From Paenochrobactrum glaciei (GTDB lineage Bacteria > Pseudomonadota > Alphaproteobacteria > Rhizobiales > Rhizobiaceae): a stretch of 64,000 bases of DNA. Shown here piece after piece: positions 22,372 to 30,437 of this stretch. Location of the stretch: contig NZ_BAAADE010000004.1 in NCBI RefSeq assembly GCF_039522165.1, positions 1 to 64,000 of the forward strand. The letters run 5' to 3'. The first letter of the stretch is position 1. Every line of letters begins with the position of its first letter. The position numbers and the translations under genes were made by a program. The notes below the pieces were generated by a model. That model searched no databases. It saw only the letters and a list, made by a program, of their open reading frames with translations, and was not told where the DNA came from.

Positions 22372-24000
22372 TTAAATATTTTGACCTTCAAATTGTGGGG
22401 TCAGATTGAGGAAGCTGAAAGTTTTACGAATGATTTCACCCGCCAAAGGCGCTGCGGTCAGACCTGCCGTTTGGCCACGTCTTTCAGATTTGGGTGCCGG
22501 ATCATCAACGACAATTAAATAAACATAAGTGGGATCATCCATCGGCATTGCGGCAGCAAACACATTGAAATTACGGTTTTTGGCATAGCGGCCATCAATG
22601 ACTTTTTCAGCCGTTCCGGTTTTGCCGCCAACTCGCAGCCCTGCAATATTGGCGCGGCGCCCTGAACCTTTAACGGCACTAAGACGATATAAATGACGTA
22701 AAATCGCACTCGCTTTTTCATCAACGATGCGCCGTGCCTGTAAATCGGTATGCGAGTGACTGCGTTTTAGCAGTGTCGGTGCCACTAATATGCCCTTGTT
22801 TAAAATGCCACCAATACCAACAGCAGTTTGTAAGGGCGTGGTTGCAAAACCATGGCCGAAGGCGGCGGTAATGGAGGTGGGCGGCGTCCAATGGCGCGGC
22901 TCCATCGGCTTTGCAATTTCCGGCAATTCGAGATGAATACGGTTCAGCAAACCGGTTTCGACTAAAAATTTCCGGTGTGCTTCGACACCAACAGACAGTG
23001 CTTCATGTGCAGAGCCAATATTGGAAGAATAAAGAAACACCTCTTCCAGTGTCAGGGGGCGTTTTTTGCCAAAAAAATCGCGTACCAGCTGGTTGCCAAC
23101 TTTGATAGGATTAGTGGCATCATAAATGGTGGTCAGATCAGCGCCTGCATATTCAATAGCCATCGCAGTGGTAAAAGTTTTAATGATTGAGCCCATTTCC
23201 GAGGCGCTGGCCGTTATACGGTTAAGCCGATCAGGAAGTTGTGCTTCGGTTGGAAATTGCGGGTCAAAATCTGGCAAAGAAGCCAAGGCAATGATCTCAC
23301 CGCTTTTAATATTAAGAATAACGCCGCCAACGCCAGCTGCACCATATTCTACAAGCGCTTTTGACAATTCGTAATGCAAGGCATGTTGTACGCGCAGATC
23401 AATTGATGTGATGACCGGCGCCAGACTTTCGGCATTGGCCAGCCCGACATGGCGGATATCATCAATCCCCTGCCCGTCGATCCACTTTTCAAGGCCTGCC
23501 ACACCGGCATTATCGACATTAGTGAGGCCAATTATATGGGCTGTGGTACGCCCTGCCGGATAGATCCGTTTGAGTTCAGGTCGAAAGCCAATCCCCGGTA
23601 TACCAGCCAGCATGAGTTGATTTTTAACGGCAGGTGTTAATTGTCGCGCAAGCCAAACAAATCCGGATGAACTGGATAGTTTCCCATAAAGGGTCTTCAA
23701 TGATAGTTGCGGAATAATGCGGTTCACTTTTTCCGCAACTTCATCAATATCCGTAATGCGGCGCGGTTCGGCATAAAGAGAAAATGCCGTTATATCCATG
23801 GCAAGAATTTTGCCATTTCTGTCGAGAATAACCGGACGGCTAAAGCTTGCTTGTTGCGAAATAAATTGCTTTTCGGGGCTTTCAACCATGCCGTAATGAA
23901 CAAGACGCATGAAAATAGTTGCGTAAATCGCAATGAATAATGAAATGACAAGAGCAATTCTGTTTTTGGACGATCCGTGCTTAATCATTACCACATGCAT
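22372..24000 (-). CDS. FtsI/PBP2-type penicillin-binding protein (class B D,D-transpeptidase)
   Basis: A 542-residue class B PBP with one N-terminal membrane segment (IALVISLFIAIYATIFMRLV), a dimerisation domain starting RPVILDRNGKILA, and all three active-site motifs: SIIK (Ser271, Lys274), SSN (325-327) and KTGTA (460-464). It has no mur/mra neighbours, so it is not the main dcw-cluster ftsI and is best seen as a paralogue. A second ATG four codons downstream is possible. Together with the two L,D-transpeptidases on the same strand it forms a small peptidoglycan-remodelling group. Confidence 0.87.
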   Translation of the reverse strand: MHVVMIKHGSSKNRIALVISLFIAIYATIFMRLVHYGMVESPEKQFISQQASFSRPVILDRNGKILAMDITAFSLYAEPRRITDIDEVAEKVNRIIPQLSLKTLYGKLSSSSGFVWLARQLTPAVKNQLMLAGIPGIGFRPELKRIYPAGRTTAHIIGLTNVDNAGVAGLEKWIDGQGIDDIRHVGLANAESLAPVITSIDLRVQHALHYELSKALVEYGAAGVGGVILNIKSGEIIALASLPDFDPQFPTEAQLPDRLNRITASASEMGSIIKTFTTAMAIEYAGADLTTIYDATNPIKVGNQLVRDFFGKKRPLTLEEVFLYSSNIGSAHEALSVGVEAHRKFLVETGLLNRIHLELPEIAKPMEPRHWTPPTSITAAFGHGFATTPLQTAVGIGGILNKGILVAPTLLKRSHSHTDLQARRIVDEKASAILRHLYRLSAVKGSGRRANIAGLRVGGKTGTAEKVIDGRYAKNRNFNVFAAAMPMDDPTYVYLIVVDDPAPKSERRGQTAGLTAAPLAGEIIRKTFSFLNLTPQFEGQNI

Positions 24001-24143
24001 TTTTTAAATTTATGCGAACACCATTTCCCCTCACGTAAAAATCACGGAAAGTTACAGATAGAAATATTTCATGTAATCGTATATTAGGGCTCTATGATTT
24101 ACATATTGGTGCAATTTTCACTCACTTTAATACGGAAGATGCA

Positions 24144-24614
24144 ATGTTCGCTCACATCAAGCTGGATAGTTACGACAAGGCGCTACTCAGATTGCTCCAA
24201 GAAGATGCCACGCAGTCACAAAAAGATCTGGCTGAACGCATCCATCTTTCGCCCGCTGCCGTTCAGCGGCGCATAGTAAAGTTACAAAAAAGCGGGGCGA
24301 TTAAAAAAATTTCAGCTATTGTTGAGCCTACAGCAGTTGGCCTTCCTGTAACCGTCATCATTGAAGTCACATTGCGTGATGAGCGCTCAACCACTGTCGC
24401 AGCCGCTAAGAAAATGTTTAAAAATGCCGAGGATGTGCAGCAGTGTTATGGCGTTGCTGGCAGTGCAGGCATCATATTAATAATGAGTGTGCCAAGCACC
24501 GAAGAATATGAAGCGCAAACCGCTCGCTTGCTGAGCGAAAATCCCTTAGTCATGTCTTATCGTACGATCATAGTATTAGACAGAGTTAAATCTGATCTTT
24601 CACTGCCGTTATAA
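24144..24614 (+). CDS. Lrp/AsnC-family transcriptional regulator
   Basis: A 156-residue regulator with an N-terminal HTH (LDSYDKALLRLLQEDATQSQ, then LAERIHLSPAAVQRRIVKLQ) and a C-terminal RAM ligand-binding domain (VTVIIEVTLRDE, YGVAGSAGIILIMSV). Lrp-type regulators respond to amino acids. It starts with ATG after GGAAGATG. The next gene downstream on the same strand is a BCCT transporter 120 bases away, which may be its target. Confidence 0.9.
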   Translation: MFAHIKLDSYDKALLRLLQEDATQSQKDLAERIHLSPAAVQRRIVKLQKSGAIKKISAIVEPTAVGLPVTVIIEVTLRDERSTTVAAAKKMFKNAEDVQQCYGVAGSAGIILIMSVPSTEEYEAQTARLLSENPLVMSYRTIIVLDRVKSDLSLPL

Positions 24615-24734
24615 ACATTTACCATACGATATTAACCACTCGGCTAATTTTCACATCATAACGATCTTGCTATTATTCAACAGCTCAGACAAATATGATT
24701 GCCGCCCTTAAGCCATCAACTTCAGAGAGCGCTC

Positions 24735-26735
24735 ATGCCTGCTAAATTTATAATAAATCCGCCAGTGTTTTTCGGTGCTATTATTATCATTGGAATATTC
24801 TTAGCAGTCGGTGTTGTTGTCCCTGATCGGGCAGCTGTGATCTTTGCACAATTGCAGCAAATGATCCTCACCAATTTCGGCTGGTTTTACCTGCTCTCTG
24901 TTGGCATCTTTCTCATCAGCGTTTTGCTGATTTGTTTGGGGCGTTATGGGCGCTTAAAGCTCGGGCCTGATGATGCAACGCCTGATTTTAGTTTCATATC
25001 ATGGATCGCCATGTTGTTTGCAGCCGGCATGGGCATCGGCTTGATGTATTATGCCGTTGGCGAGCCGATGACGCATTTTATGGCGCCACCTACAGCGGAG
25101 CCCCGCTCCATTGCGGCAACGCGCGAGGCAATGGCCGTTACATTTTTCCATTGGGGCATTCACGCATGGGCAATTTATGCCGTTGTCGGGTTATCGCTGG
25201 CTTATTTCGGCTATCGTTATAATTTACCGCTGACAATCCGCTCGGGCCTCTATCCATTGCTGAAAGAACGCATCAATGGCCCGATCGGCCATGCCGTTGA
25301 TATTTTTGCAATTGTCGGAACAATGTTTGGTATTGCAACCTCAATGGGGCTCGGCGTGTCGCAGATGAATGCCGGTCTGAACTACTTGCTCGGCGTACCA
25401 ATCGGTCTGCATATTCAATTGCCGCTGGTTGCAGTCGTCACTACGCTGGCCACGATTTCCGTGGTGACCGGCCTTGATAAAGGCGTAAAGATTTTATCTG
25501 AAACCAACTTAATTTTTGCAATTTTACTGATGCTTTTTGTGCTTGTTGTCGGGCCGACGACAGAGCTTTTCCGAGATTTTGTGCAAAATATCGGTCTTTA
25601 TCTTGATACAATTGTTCTACGCACATTCAATATTTATGCTTATGAGCCAACGCCTTGGGTGGATGCGTGGACATTGTTTTATTGGGCGTGGTGGATTTCC
25701 TGGTCACCATTTGTCGGTATGTTTATTGCCCGCATTTCACGCGGCCGTACAGTTCGTGAATTCGTGACAGCTGTTCTCTTTATCCCTGCCGGTTTTACAT
25801 TCTTCTGGATGACGGTTTTTGGCAATTCGGCAATCATGATCGATACAACCGTTGCCGGTGGTAAATTGGGCGCGGAAATTGCCGCTGATGTTTCTGTCGG
25901 CCTGTTCTATTTCTTTGAATATCTGCCATGGACGACGCTGACCTCCGGGTTGGCGGTATTGCTCGTTGCAATTTTCTTTGTCACTTCCGCAGATTCAGGC
26001 TCATTGGTTATTGATGCGATTGCCGCAGGTGGTGAAACTGAAACCACTACAGGTCAGCGTGTTTTCTGGTGTGCTTTGGAAGGCGTCGTTGCAGCAAGCC
26101 TGCTGATTGCAGGTGGCTTGAATGCGCTACAATCGGTCACCATTGCCAGTGCATTGCCGTTTTGTGTGGTTATTCTGGCGCTGGTCTGGTCGCTTTTCAA
26201 AGGCATGAAAGCAGACTTGGCACAAAAGGAAGCGCAGGCAACAATACCATCACCACCAAGTGCACAGCCCGCCTCCGGCCTGACATGGCAGCGCAGGCTC
26301 TCATTGATTTTGCACGCACCAACAAAACGCGAGGTTGCTAATTTTATTAATGGCACCGCCAGAGACGCACTCAATGCCGTAACCAAAGAGCTGAACAATC
26401 GCGGCCGTGAAACGATAGTCGATGAAGACGAAAATGGCGCAATTGCACTGCGTTCTACTGCTGAGGGCATGCGCGATTTTATTTATGGCATTATGCCGGT
26501 GCAACAACTCGCACCTGCCTATTCAACGCTTGGCGTTGGCAAACCCAATTACCGGCATGAAGCACGCACATATTTTTCCAGTGGCGGGCGCGGATATGAT
26601 GTGATGGGCTTTACCAGAGAGCAGCTGATTGCTGATATTCTGGTTCAGTTTGAACGCTATCTGGCTTTGGTTCATACGCCTGAAACGCAACTGGTACACA
26701 GTGCGCCTGAGCATTCCACTGCGGAATTGAGCTAA
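24735..26735 (+). CDS. BCCT-family transporter (betaine/choline/carnitine type)
   Basis: A 666-residue membrane transporter with about twelve hydrophobic segments. It contains AAGMGIGLMYYAVGEPMTHF (residues about 95-114) and the family hallmark WAWWISWSPFVGMFIARISRG. A C-terminal cytoplasmic tail of about 150 residues follows, as in osmosensing BetT-type choline carriers. It imports quaternary ammonium compounds with protons or sodium. I chose the ATG at 24735, preceded by AGAGAG, over a TTG 12 codons upstream that has no ribosome-binding site. A divergent or downstream choline oxidation operon is not present. Confidence 0.9.
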   Translation: MPAKFIINPPVFFGAIIIIGIFLAVGVVVPDRAAVIFAQLQQMILTNFGWFYLLSVGIFLISVLLICLGRYGRLKLGPDDATPDFSFISWIAMLFAAGMGIGLMYYAVGEPMTHFMAPPTAEPRSIAATREAMAVTFFHWGIHAWAIYAVVGLSLAYFGYRYNLPLTIRSGLYPLLKERINGPIGHAVDIFAIVGTMFGIATSMGLGVSQMNAGLNYLLGVPIGLHIQLPLVAVVTTLATISVVTGLDKGVKILSETNLIFAILLMLFVLVVGPTTELFRDFVQNIGLYLDTIVLRTFNIYAYEPTPWVDAWTLFYWAWWISWSPFVGMFIARISRGRTVREFVTAVLFIPAGFTFFWMTVFGNSAIMIDTTVAGGKLGAEIAADVSVGLFYFFEYLPWTTLTSGLAVLLVAIFFVTSADSGSLVIDAIAAGGETETTTGQRVFWCALEGVVAASLLIAGGLNALQSVTIASALPFCVVILALVWSLFKGMKADLAQKEAQATIPSPPSAQPASGLTWQRRLSLILHAPTKREVANFINGTARDALNAVTKELNNRGRETIVDEDENGAIALRSTAEGMRDFIYGIMPVQQLAPAYSTLGVGKPNYRHEARTYFSSGGRGYDVMGFTREQLIADILVQFERYLALVHTPETQLVHSAPEHSTAELS

Positions 26736-26745
26736 ACAAACTAAT

Positions 26746-26778
26746 GGGTGAAGTTGCTAACGACTGCTTACTTCACCC
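26746..26778. terminator. Bidirectional terminator between BCCT gene and regA
   Basis: A perfect 9-bp stem (GGGTGAAGT / ACTTCACCC) with a 15-base loop lies between the convergent genes. Its right arm overlaps the last codons and stop of regA. No U-tract is obvious on either side. Confidence 0.55.
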
Positions 26779-27301
26779 GCCTCTTCTCCAGCTTTCGTGC
26801 TAATGTTCGGCGGTGCATACCAAGGCGACGGGCAGTTTCAGAAATATTGAATTCTGCCTCCACCAATGTTTCGTGGATACGCTCCCATTCCAGATTTTTA
26901 ATAGAAGTGGGGCGTGTCGTCAGGCGCACAGATGCGTCGCCCTCTTGCTTGTCAAAAGCTGCAATAATATCATTAGTATTAGAAGGTTTGGGCAGATACT
27001 GGCAGGCGCCAAGCTTGATCGCCTCAACCGCAGTGGCAATGCTGGCAAAGCCGGTGAGCACAACAATCTTCATATTACGGTCATGCTGATGCAACTGTTT
27101 CACGCATTCAAGACCTGAGCCGCTGGGCAATTTTAAATCCACCACCGCAAAAGCGGGCGATGCAACGGCTAAAATGTGCTGAACCTGATCAATATCATCG
27201 CATAAATGCACACTGTAATCACGCCGCTCAAATGAGCGCTTTAAAGCACGCGCAAAAGATGCATCATCCTCAATAATCAGCAATTCACGCTTATCAGTCA
27301 T
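26768..27301 (-). CDS. regA: Redox response regulator RegA/ActR/PrrA
   Basis: A 177-residue response regulator. The receiver domain has the acidic pair EDD (11-13), phospho-acceptor Asp55 in VVDLKLPSGSG, and Lys in LPKPSNTNDI. The C terminus is the short Fis-type HTH NISETARRLGMHRRTLARKL, the very conserved RegA/ActR signature. I chose MTDKREL as start; it overlaps the kinase gene by 8 bases. RegA controls respiration, nitrogen and carbon fixation genes by oxygen/redox state in alphaproteobacteria. Confidence 0.93.
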   Translation of the reverse strand: MTDKRELLIIEDDASFARALKRSFERRDYSVHLCDDIDQVQHILAVASPAFAVVDLKLPSGSGLECVKQLHQHDRNMKIVVLTGFASIATAVEAIKLGACQYLPKPSNTNDIIAAFDKQEGDASVRLTTRPTSIKNLEWERIHETLVEAEFNISETARRLGMHRRTLARKLEKRRVK

Positions 27302-28556
27302 TGCATTCACCATAGCATAAAGAGGTAAGCGGCAGACGGATTGTAACAATTGCGCCTTTATCCGCTTTGTTTTGTGCCGTCATTTGACCGTTGAGCTTGC
27401 GCACAACATTGCTGACCAGATAAAGGCCCAAACCACCTTCTGGGCGCCCTTTGGTGGAACAATATGCCTTGCCGAGTTCCGCTAAAACATCAGGCTTAAA
27501 CCCTGCCCCTTCATCACTGATTGAAATAACCAAATTATCGTCTTCTATAGTGGCTGTAATGCCAACTTGATTTGCTGATGCTTCTCGCGCATTGTCCATC
27601 ACATTGAAAATCATTTGTTTCAGAGCAATATCACAAATTATCGGCACATCCGGCTGACAATGATTGTGATAATGTGTGTGCGTTGATGGGTAAAGACTTT
27701 CCCATTCGTTGACCAGACCATCTAAAAACTGATTGATTGTTGTGCGCACGGCCCCCTCACCGCGTGCGGTGCCGGAAGACAACAAAATGTCTGAAACGAT
27801 TGTCTTGCATCGATCTATCTGAGCCAACATGTCTGTTAGCTCCTCCTCCAAAACGGGATCCTTTTGAAACAAGGGCATACGTTGCCAATCGCTCAAAATA
27901 ACCGATACCGTTGCCAGCGGTGTGCCAAGCTCATGCGCGGCACCCGAAGCCATCAATCCCATGCGGACAATATGATCTTCTTCTGCCGATTGTGCATCGC
28001 GTGCGCTTAAATTGCGCTGAATGCGCGTAACAAACAAAACCAGCAAAACAGATGCCAGCACAAAGCAAATAAACATGCCTTGAATATGTAGATTGAAAAA
28101 ATCACTTCCATGGTGATGCGGAATTTCAATCGGGCGATAATAAATCGTCAGAACAATAAAACAGAAGCTGGATAGCACAACCAGTATCCATGTTGCCCAT
28201 GCCTCCAGCAAAACGACTGCTAGAATAATCTGAAGCAAAAACAGTGAAATGAACGGATTAGATGCCCCGCCACTGAGATAAAACTGCACTGATAAAGCTA
28301 AAACATCGAGCAGCAATCCGACAAACATCAATGTTTTGCTGACATATTTTTCTTTTTTATAATGAACATAGCTGACGCTGTTCAACACACATAACAAGCC
28401 GATGACGATAGCCATAGCACCGACAGGCAGTTTAATTTCCATCCATTGGCTCACCAGAATAATGGTGAAAATCTGCCCTGCGACAGCGAGCCAGCGCAAT
28501 TGAATAAGCAATAAAAAATGCTGTTTATTAGTGACATTATGAATATGGGCGGGCAT
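27294..28556 (-). CDS. regB: Redox-sensing histidine kinase RegB/ActS/PrrB
   Basis: A 420-residue membrane sensor. About six hydrophobic segments fill the N-terminal half and include the quinone-binding heptapeptide GGASNPF (96-102). The H-box is GAAHELGTPLATVS with His208, followed by the redox-active Cys250 in IDRCKTIVSDIL. The ATPase part has NARE and DEGAGF plus GGLGLYL. These are the diagnostic RegB features. It is cotranscribed with regA and overlaps it, which is the usual actS-actR order. Confidence 0.94.
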   Translation of the reverse strand: MPAHIHNVTNKQHFLLLIQLRWLAVAGQIFTIILVSQWMEIKLPVGAMAIVIGLLCVLNSVSYVHYKKEKYVSKTLMFVGLLLDVLALSVQFYLSGGASNPFISLFLLQIILAVVLLEAWATWILVVLSSFCFIVLTIYYRPIEIPHHHGSDFFNLHIQGMFICFVLASVLLVLFVTRIQRNLSARDAQSAEEDHIVRMGLMASGAAHELGTPLATVSVILSDWQRMPLFQKDPVLEEELTDMLAQIDRCKTIVSDILLSSGTARGEGAVRTTINQFLDGLVNEWESLYPSTHTHYHNHCQPDVPIICDIALKQMIFNVMDNAREASANQVGITATIEDDNLVISISDEGAGFKPDVLAELGKAYCSTKGRPEGGLGLYLVSNVVRKLNGQMTAQNKADKGAIVTIRLPLTSLCYGECND

Positions 28557-28870
28557 TTTGTCTTTCCAAATCGCGGAACTTTGTCAGTGCCTTGTATCAA
28601 ATTTATCCATAAAAAGATCATCACTGGCTTGGACAATTTGTCCAAGGGCACAATTAAACAAGGCTGTTATGAGTAGCCACTGTTGGCCGTCAATATACAA
28701 TCTATAGAAGACAATATCCAAATTTTTTGTGCAGTCAGTGCCGCCCAAAATTTAGGTTTTGTCGTAAGAGCTGGTTATTGCGGAAAGCATAATAAGTCCC
28801 GGCATTCCGGGAGGGATTTTGCATGATCTGTCATTATCGACAAAGTCCGAGCATAAAACAGGAAATAGCA
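28557..28870. promoter_or_regulatory. Divergent control region between regB and a cytochrome c gene
   Basis: This 314-base gap carries the promoters of regB (minus) and the cytochrome c gene (plus). It contains the 19-bp palindrome described separately and a short TCCCGG-CATT-CCGGGA hairpin at 28797-28812, about 60 bases before the cytochrome start. I see no open frame with coding character in it. Control of the cytochrome by RegA would fit the location but no RegA consensus can be asserted by eye. Confidence 0.5.
28628..28646. promoter_or_regulatory. Perfect 9-bp inverted repeat, candidate operator
   Basis: CTTGGACAA-T-TTGTCCAAG is an odd-length palindrome with perfect arms, about 70 bases upstream of regB and 225 bases upstream of the cytochrome c ATG. 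Its length and symmetry suggest a dimeric regulator. I do not recognise the binding protein; it does not match the FNR half-site TTGAT. Confidence 0.55.
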
Positions 28871-29251
28871 ATGAAAATACAAATCGCTCTTTTGACGGTT
28901 TTAACCACCCTATCAATGCCTGCTTTGGCTGACGGCGATCCGGTTGCCGGTAAAACTGTCTTTAAAAAGTGTCAGGCTTGCCATACCATTGATGGAGCCA
29001 ATCGCGTGGGGCCAACACTGGCAGGTGTCGTAGGCCGCCCTATTGCATCCGCTGAAGGCTTCAAATATTCAGCAGCCATGACAGAATTTGCAGATGGCGG
29101 TAAAATATGGGGTGCAGAGCTGCTGGCGCAGTTTTTAAATGCCCCGAAAGCCACTGTCAAAGGCACGTCAATGGCATTTGCAGGTGTCAAAAAGCCAGAT
29201 GATCTGAGCAATCTGATTGCTTATCTGAATGATCCGTCCAAAGCTGAATAA
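28871..29251 (+). CDS. Class I c-type cytochrome (c2/c550-like), periplasmic
   Basis: A 126-residue protein with a cleavable signal peptide ending ALA-DGDP. The haem site is CQACH (34-38) and the axial Met is Met101 in KGTSMAFAG, with NRVGPTLAGVVGR between, as in mitochondrial-type cytochromes c. I chose the ATG preceded by AGGAAA; an earlier ATG 16 codons upstream lacks a signal-like sequence. It carries electrons in the periplasm. It is directly followed by copper-handling genes, which could link it to cytochrome oxidase assembly, though this is inferred from order only. Confidence 0.92.
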   Translation: MKIQIALLTVLTTLSMPALADGDPVAGKTVFKKCQACHTIDGANRVGPTLAGVVGRPIASAEGFKYSAAMTEFADGGKIWGAELLAQFLNAPKATVKGTSMAFAGVKKPDDLSNLIAYLNDPSKAE

Positions 29252-29253
29252 AA

Positions 29254-29673
29254 GTGAAGAAAAAAACAGTGCGTAATTCATGGCTGCTATTTCGAGGGAA
29301 AGGTATCGCGCTTGTCGCAGCCTTGCTGCTCGTCTTGCAGTCCCTGACAGGCGCATTGGCTTCCGGTTACGCCGCCAGTTCTCCCATGCTTGATGCATTT
29401 GGCAACCCGCTCTGCATTACTGCAAGTGTCACGCTGGATAATTCTTCAGATCAAACCGATCAACGGATGATGCCCGATTGTTGCACGATTGGTTGCAACA
29501 TGTTTGCTCCCGTTTTGACAGATCATCCAGACGGCCACTGCCTCGGTAATCCGTTATTACCGCATAATTCTGGCTTTAAACTAAGCGCAGATTTAATTCT
29601 CCATAGCTCGCTTATTGAAGCTAGTCCGGGCAGCCCCCGATCTCCTCCCTTTTATTTTGACCGGTCAATTTGA
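29254..29673 (+). CDS. Small secreted/membrane Cys-rich protein, DUF2946-like
   Basis: A 139-residue protein starting with GTG three bases after the cytochrome stop; another in-frame GTG lies five codons in. One hydrophobic segment or signal (IALVAALLLVLQSLTGALAS) is followed by a putative periplasmic part with CITASV, DCCTIGCNMFAP and HPDGHCLGNP. The Cys, Met and His residues suggest metal binding. The layout resembles DUF2946 proteins that accompany copper-uptake genes. It ends PPFYFDRSI. I cannot assign a precise role; the neighbours make copper binding or delivery likely. Confidence 0.65.
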   Translation: MKKKTVRNSWLLFRGKGIALVAALLLVLQSLTGALASGYAASSPMLDAFGNPLCITASVTLDNSSDQTDQRMMPDCCTIGCNMFAPVLTDHPDGHCLGNPLLPHNSGFKLSADLILHSSLIEASPGSPRSPPFYFDRSI

Positions 29674-29842
29674 TTGACTGATGAACGCGTCATTGCTGCA
29701 CGTCTTTTATCCAGACGCTTGCTGCAGATTGCCTTTTATTTTCACTTTCAAAAAGGCTCATCCATCCGGTTGTCATGAAATTTCATGCACGAGCCGAAAA
29801 ATCCGCCGGTGAAAACCGGTCTCAACCCTATGGAACTTTGAC

Positions 29843-30373
29843 ATGATTAATAAACTGACCCTTGCTGCCGTGATCGTTGCTATCAGCAGTTCAGCAGCCT
29901 TTGCCCATGTTAGCCTTGAGAAAAATGAAGCGCCTGTCGGCTCGACATATAAGGCTGTGTTGCGCGTGCCGCATGGCTGTGAAGGTAAGCCAACCAATGT
30001 TGTTCGTGTGAAAATTCCTGATGGCGTTATTGCCGTCAAGCCAATGCCGAAAGCTGGATGGGAACTGGAAAAAAACCGTGGCGAATATGGTAAAAGCTAT
30101 GATTATTACGGCACGCCAACCACTGAAGGCGTGAAAGAAGTTATCTGGAGCGGCGGCAATCTTGGCGATGACGAATATGATGAATTTGTCTTGCGCGCTT
30201 ATTTGACTACAGATTTGAAAGCCGGTGAAATGCTTTATTTCCCTGTTGTGCAAGAGTGCCCAGGTGATCTGGCAGAGCGTTGGATTGAAATTCCGGCCGA
30301 TGGTCAGTCATCCGATGATCTGGAATTACCAGCACCGGGCTTGAAGCTGCTGGAAAAGACCGGCGGTCACTAA
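29843..30373 (+). CDS. YcnI/DUF1775 copper metallochaperone-like protein
   Basis: A 176-residue secreted protein with a signal peptide cleaved after AAFA, leaving an N-terminal His (HVSLEKNEAPVGS). In the YcnI family this N-terminal His and a conserved Trp bind Cu(II); a Trp is seen in VIWSGG. Further family features are YKAVLRVPHGCEG and VQECPGD. The family occurs beside CopC/CopD importers, as here. It acts in the periplasm and probably supplies copper for the importer or oxidase. The 169-base gap before it holds no evident gene. Confidence 0.88.
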   Translation: MINKLTLAAVIVAISSSAAFAHVSLEKNEAPVGSTYKAVLRVPHGCEGKPTNVVRVKIPDGVIAVKPMPKAGWELEKNRGEYGKSYDYYGTPTTEGVKEVIWSGGNLGDDEYDEFVLRAYLTTDLKAGEMLYFPVVQECPGDLAERWIEIPADGQSSDDLELPAPGLKLLEKTGGH

Positions 30374-30385
30374 AAGCTAAAAACG

Positions 30386-30410
30386 GACCGGCGTATTTAA
30401 TACGCCGGTC
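30386..30410 (+). terminator. Stem-loop between ycnI-like and copCD-like genes
   Basis: GACCGGCGTA-TTTAA-TACGCCGGTC is a perfect 10-bp stem with a 5-base loop, 12 bases after the ycnI-like stop. No U-tract follows (AACCTTATAT), so it may be a partial terminator or mRNA-stabilising hairpin inside the copper operon. Confidence 0.6.
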
Positions 30411-30437
30411 AACCTTATATGCCGGACAGAGGAACTC

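Noticed and set aside
26054..26470. Minus-strand frame of 138 codons inside the BCCT gene
   Set aside because: Antisense to the conserved C-terminal tail of the transporter, with Ser/Ala-rich shadow composition.
28797..28812. TCCCGG-CATT-CCGGGA hairpin before the cytochrome gene as a terminator
   Set aside because: It has no U-tract and no gene upstream on that strand to terminate; it may simply be part of the leader.
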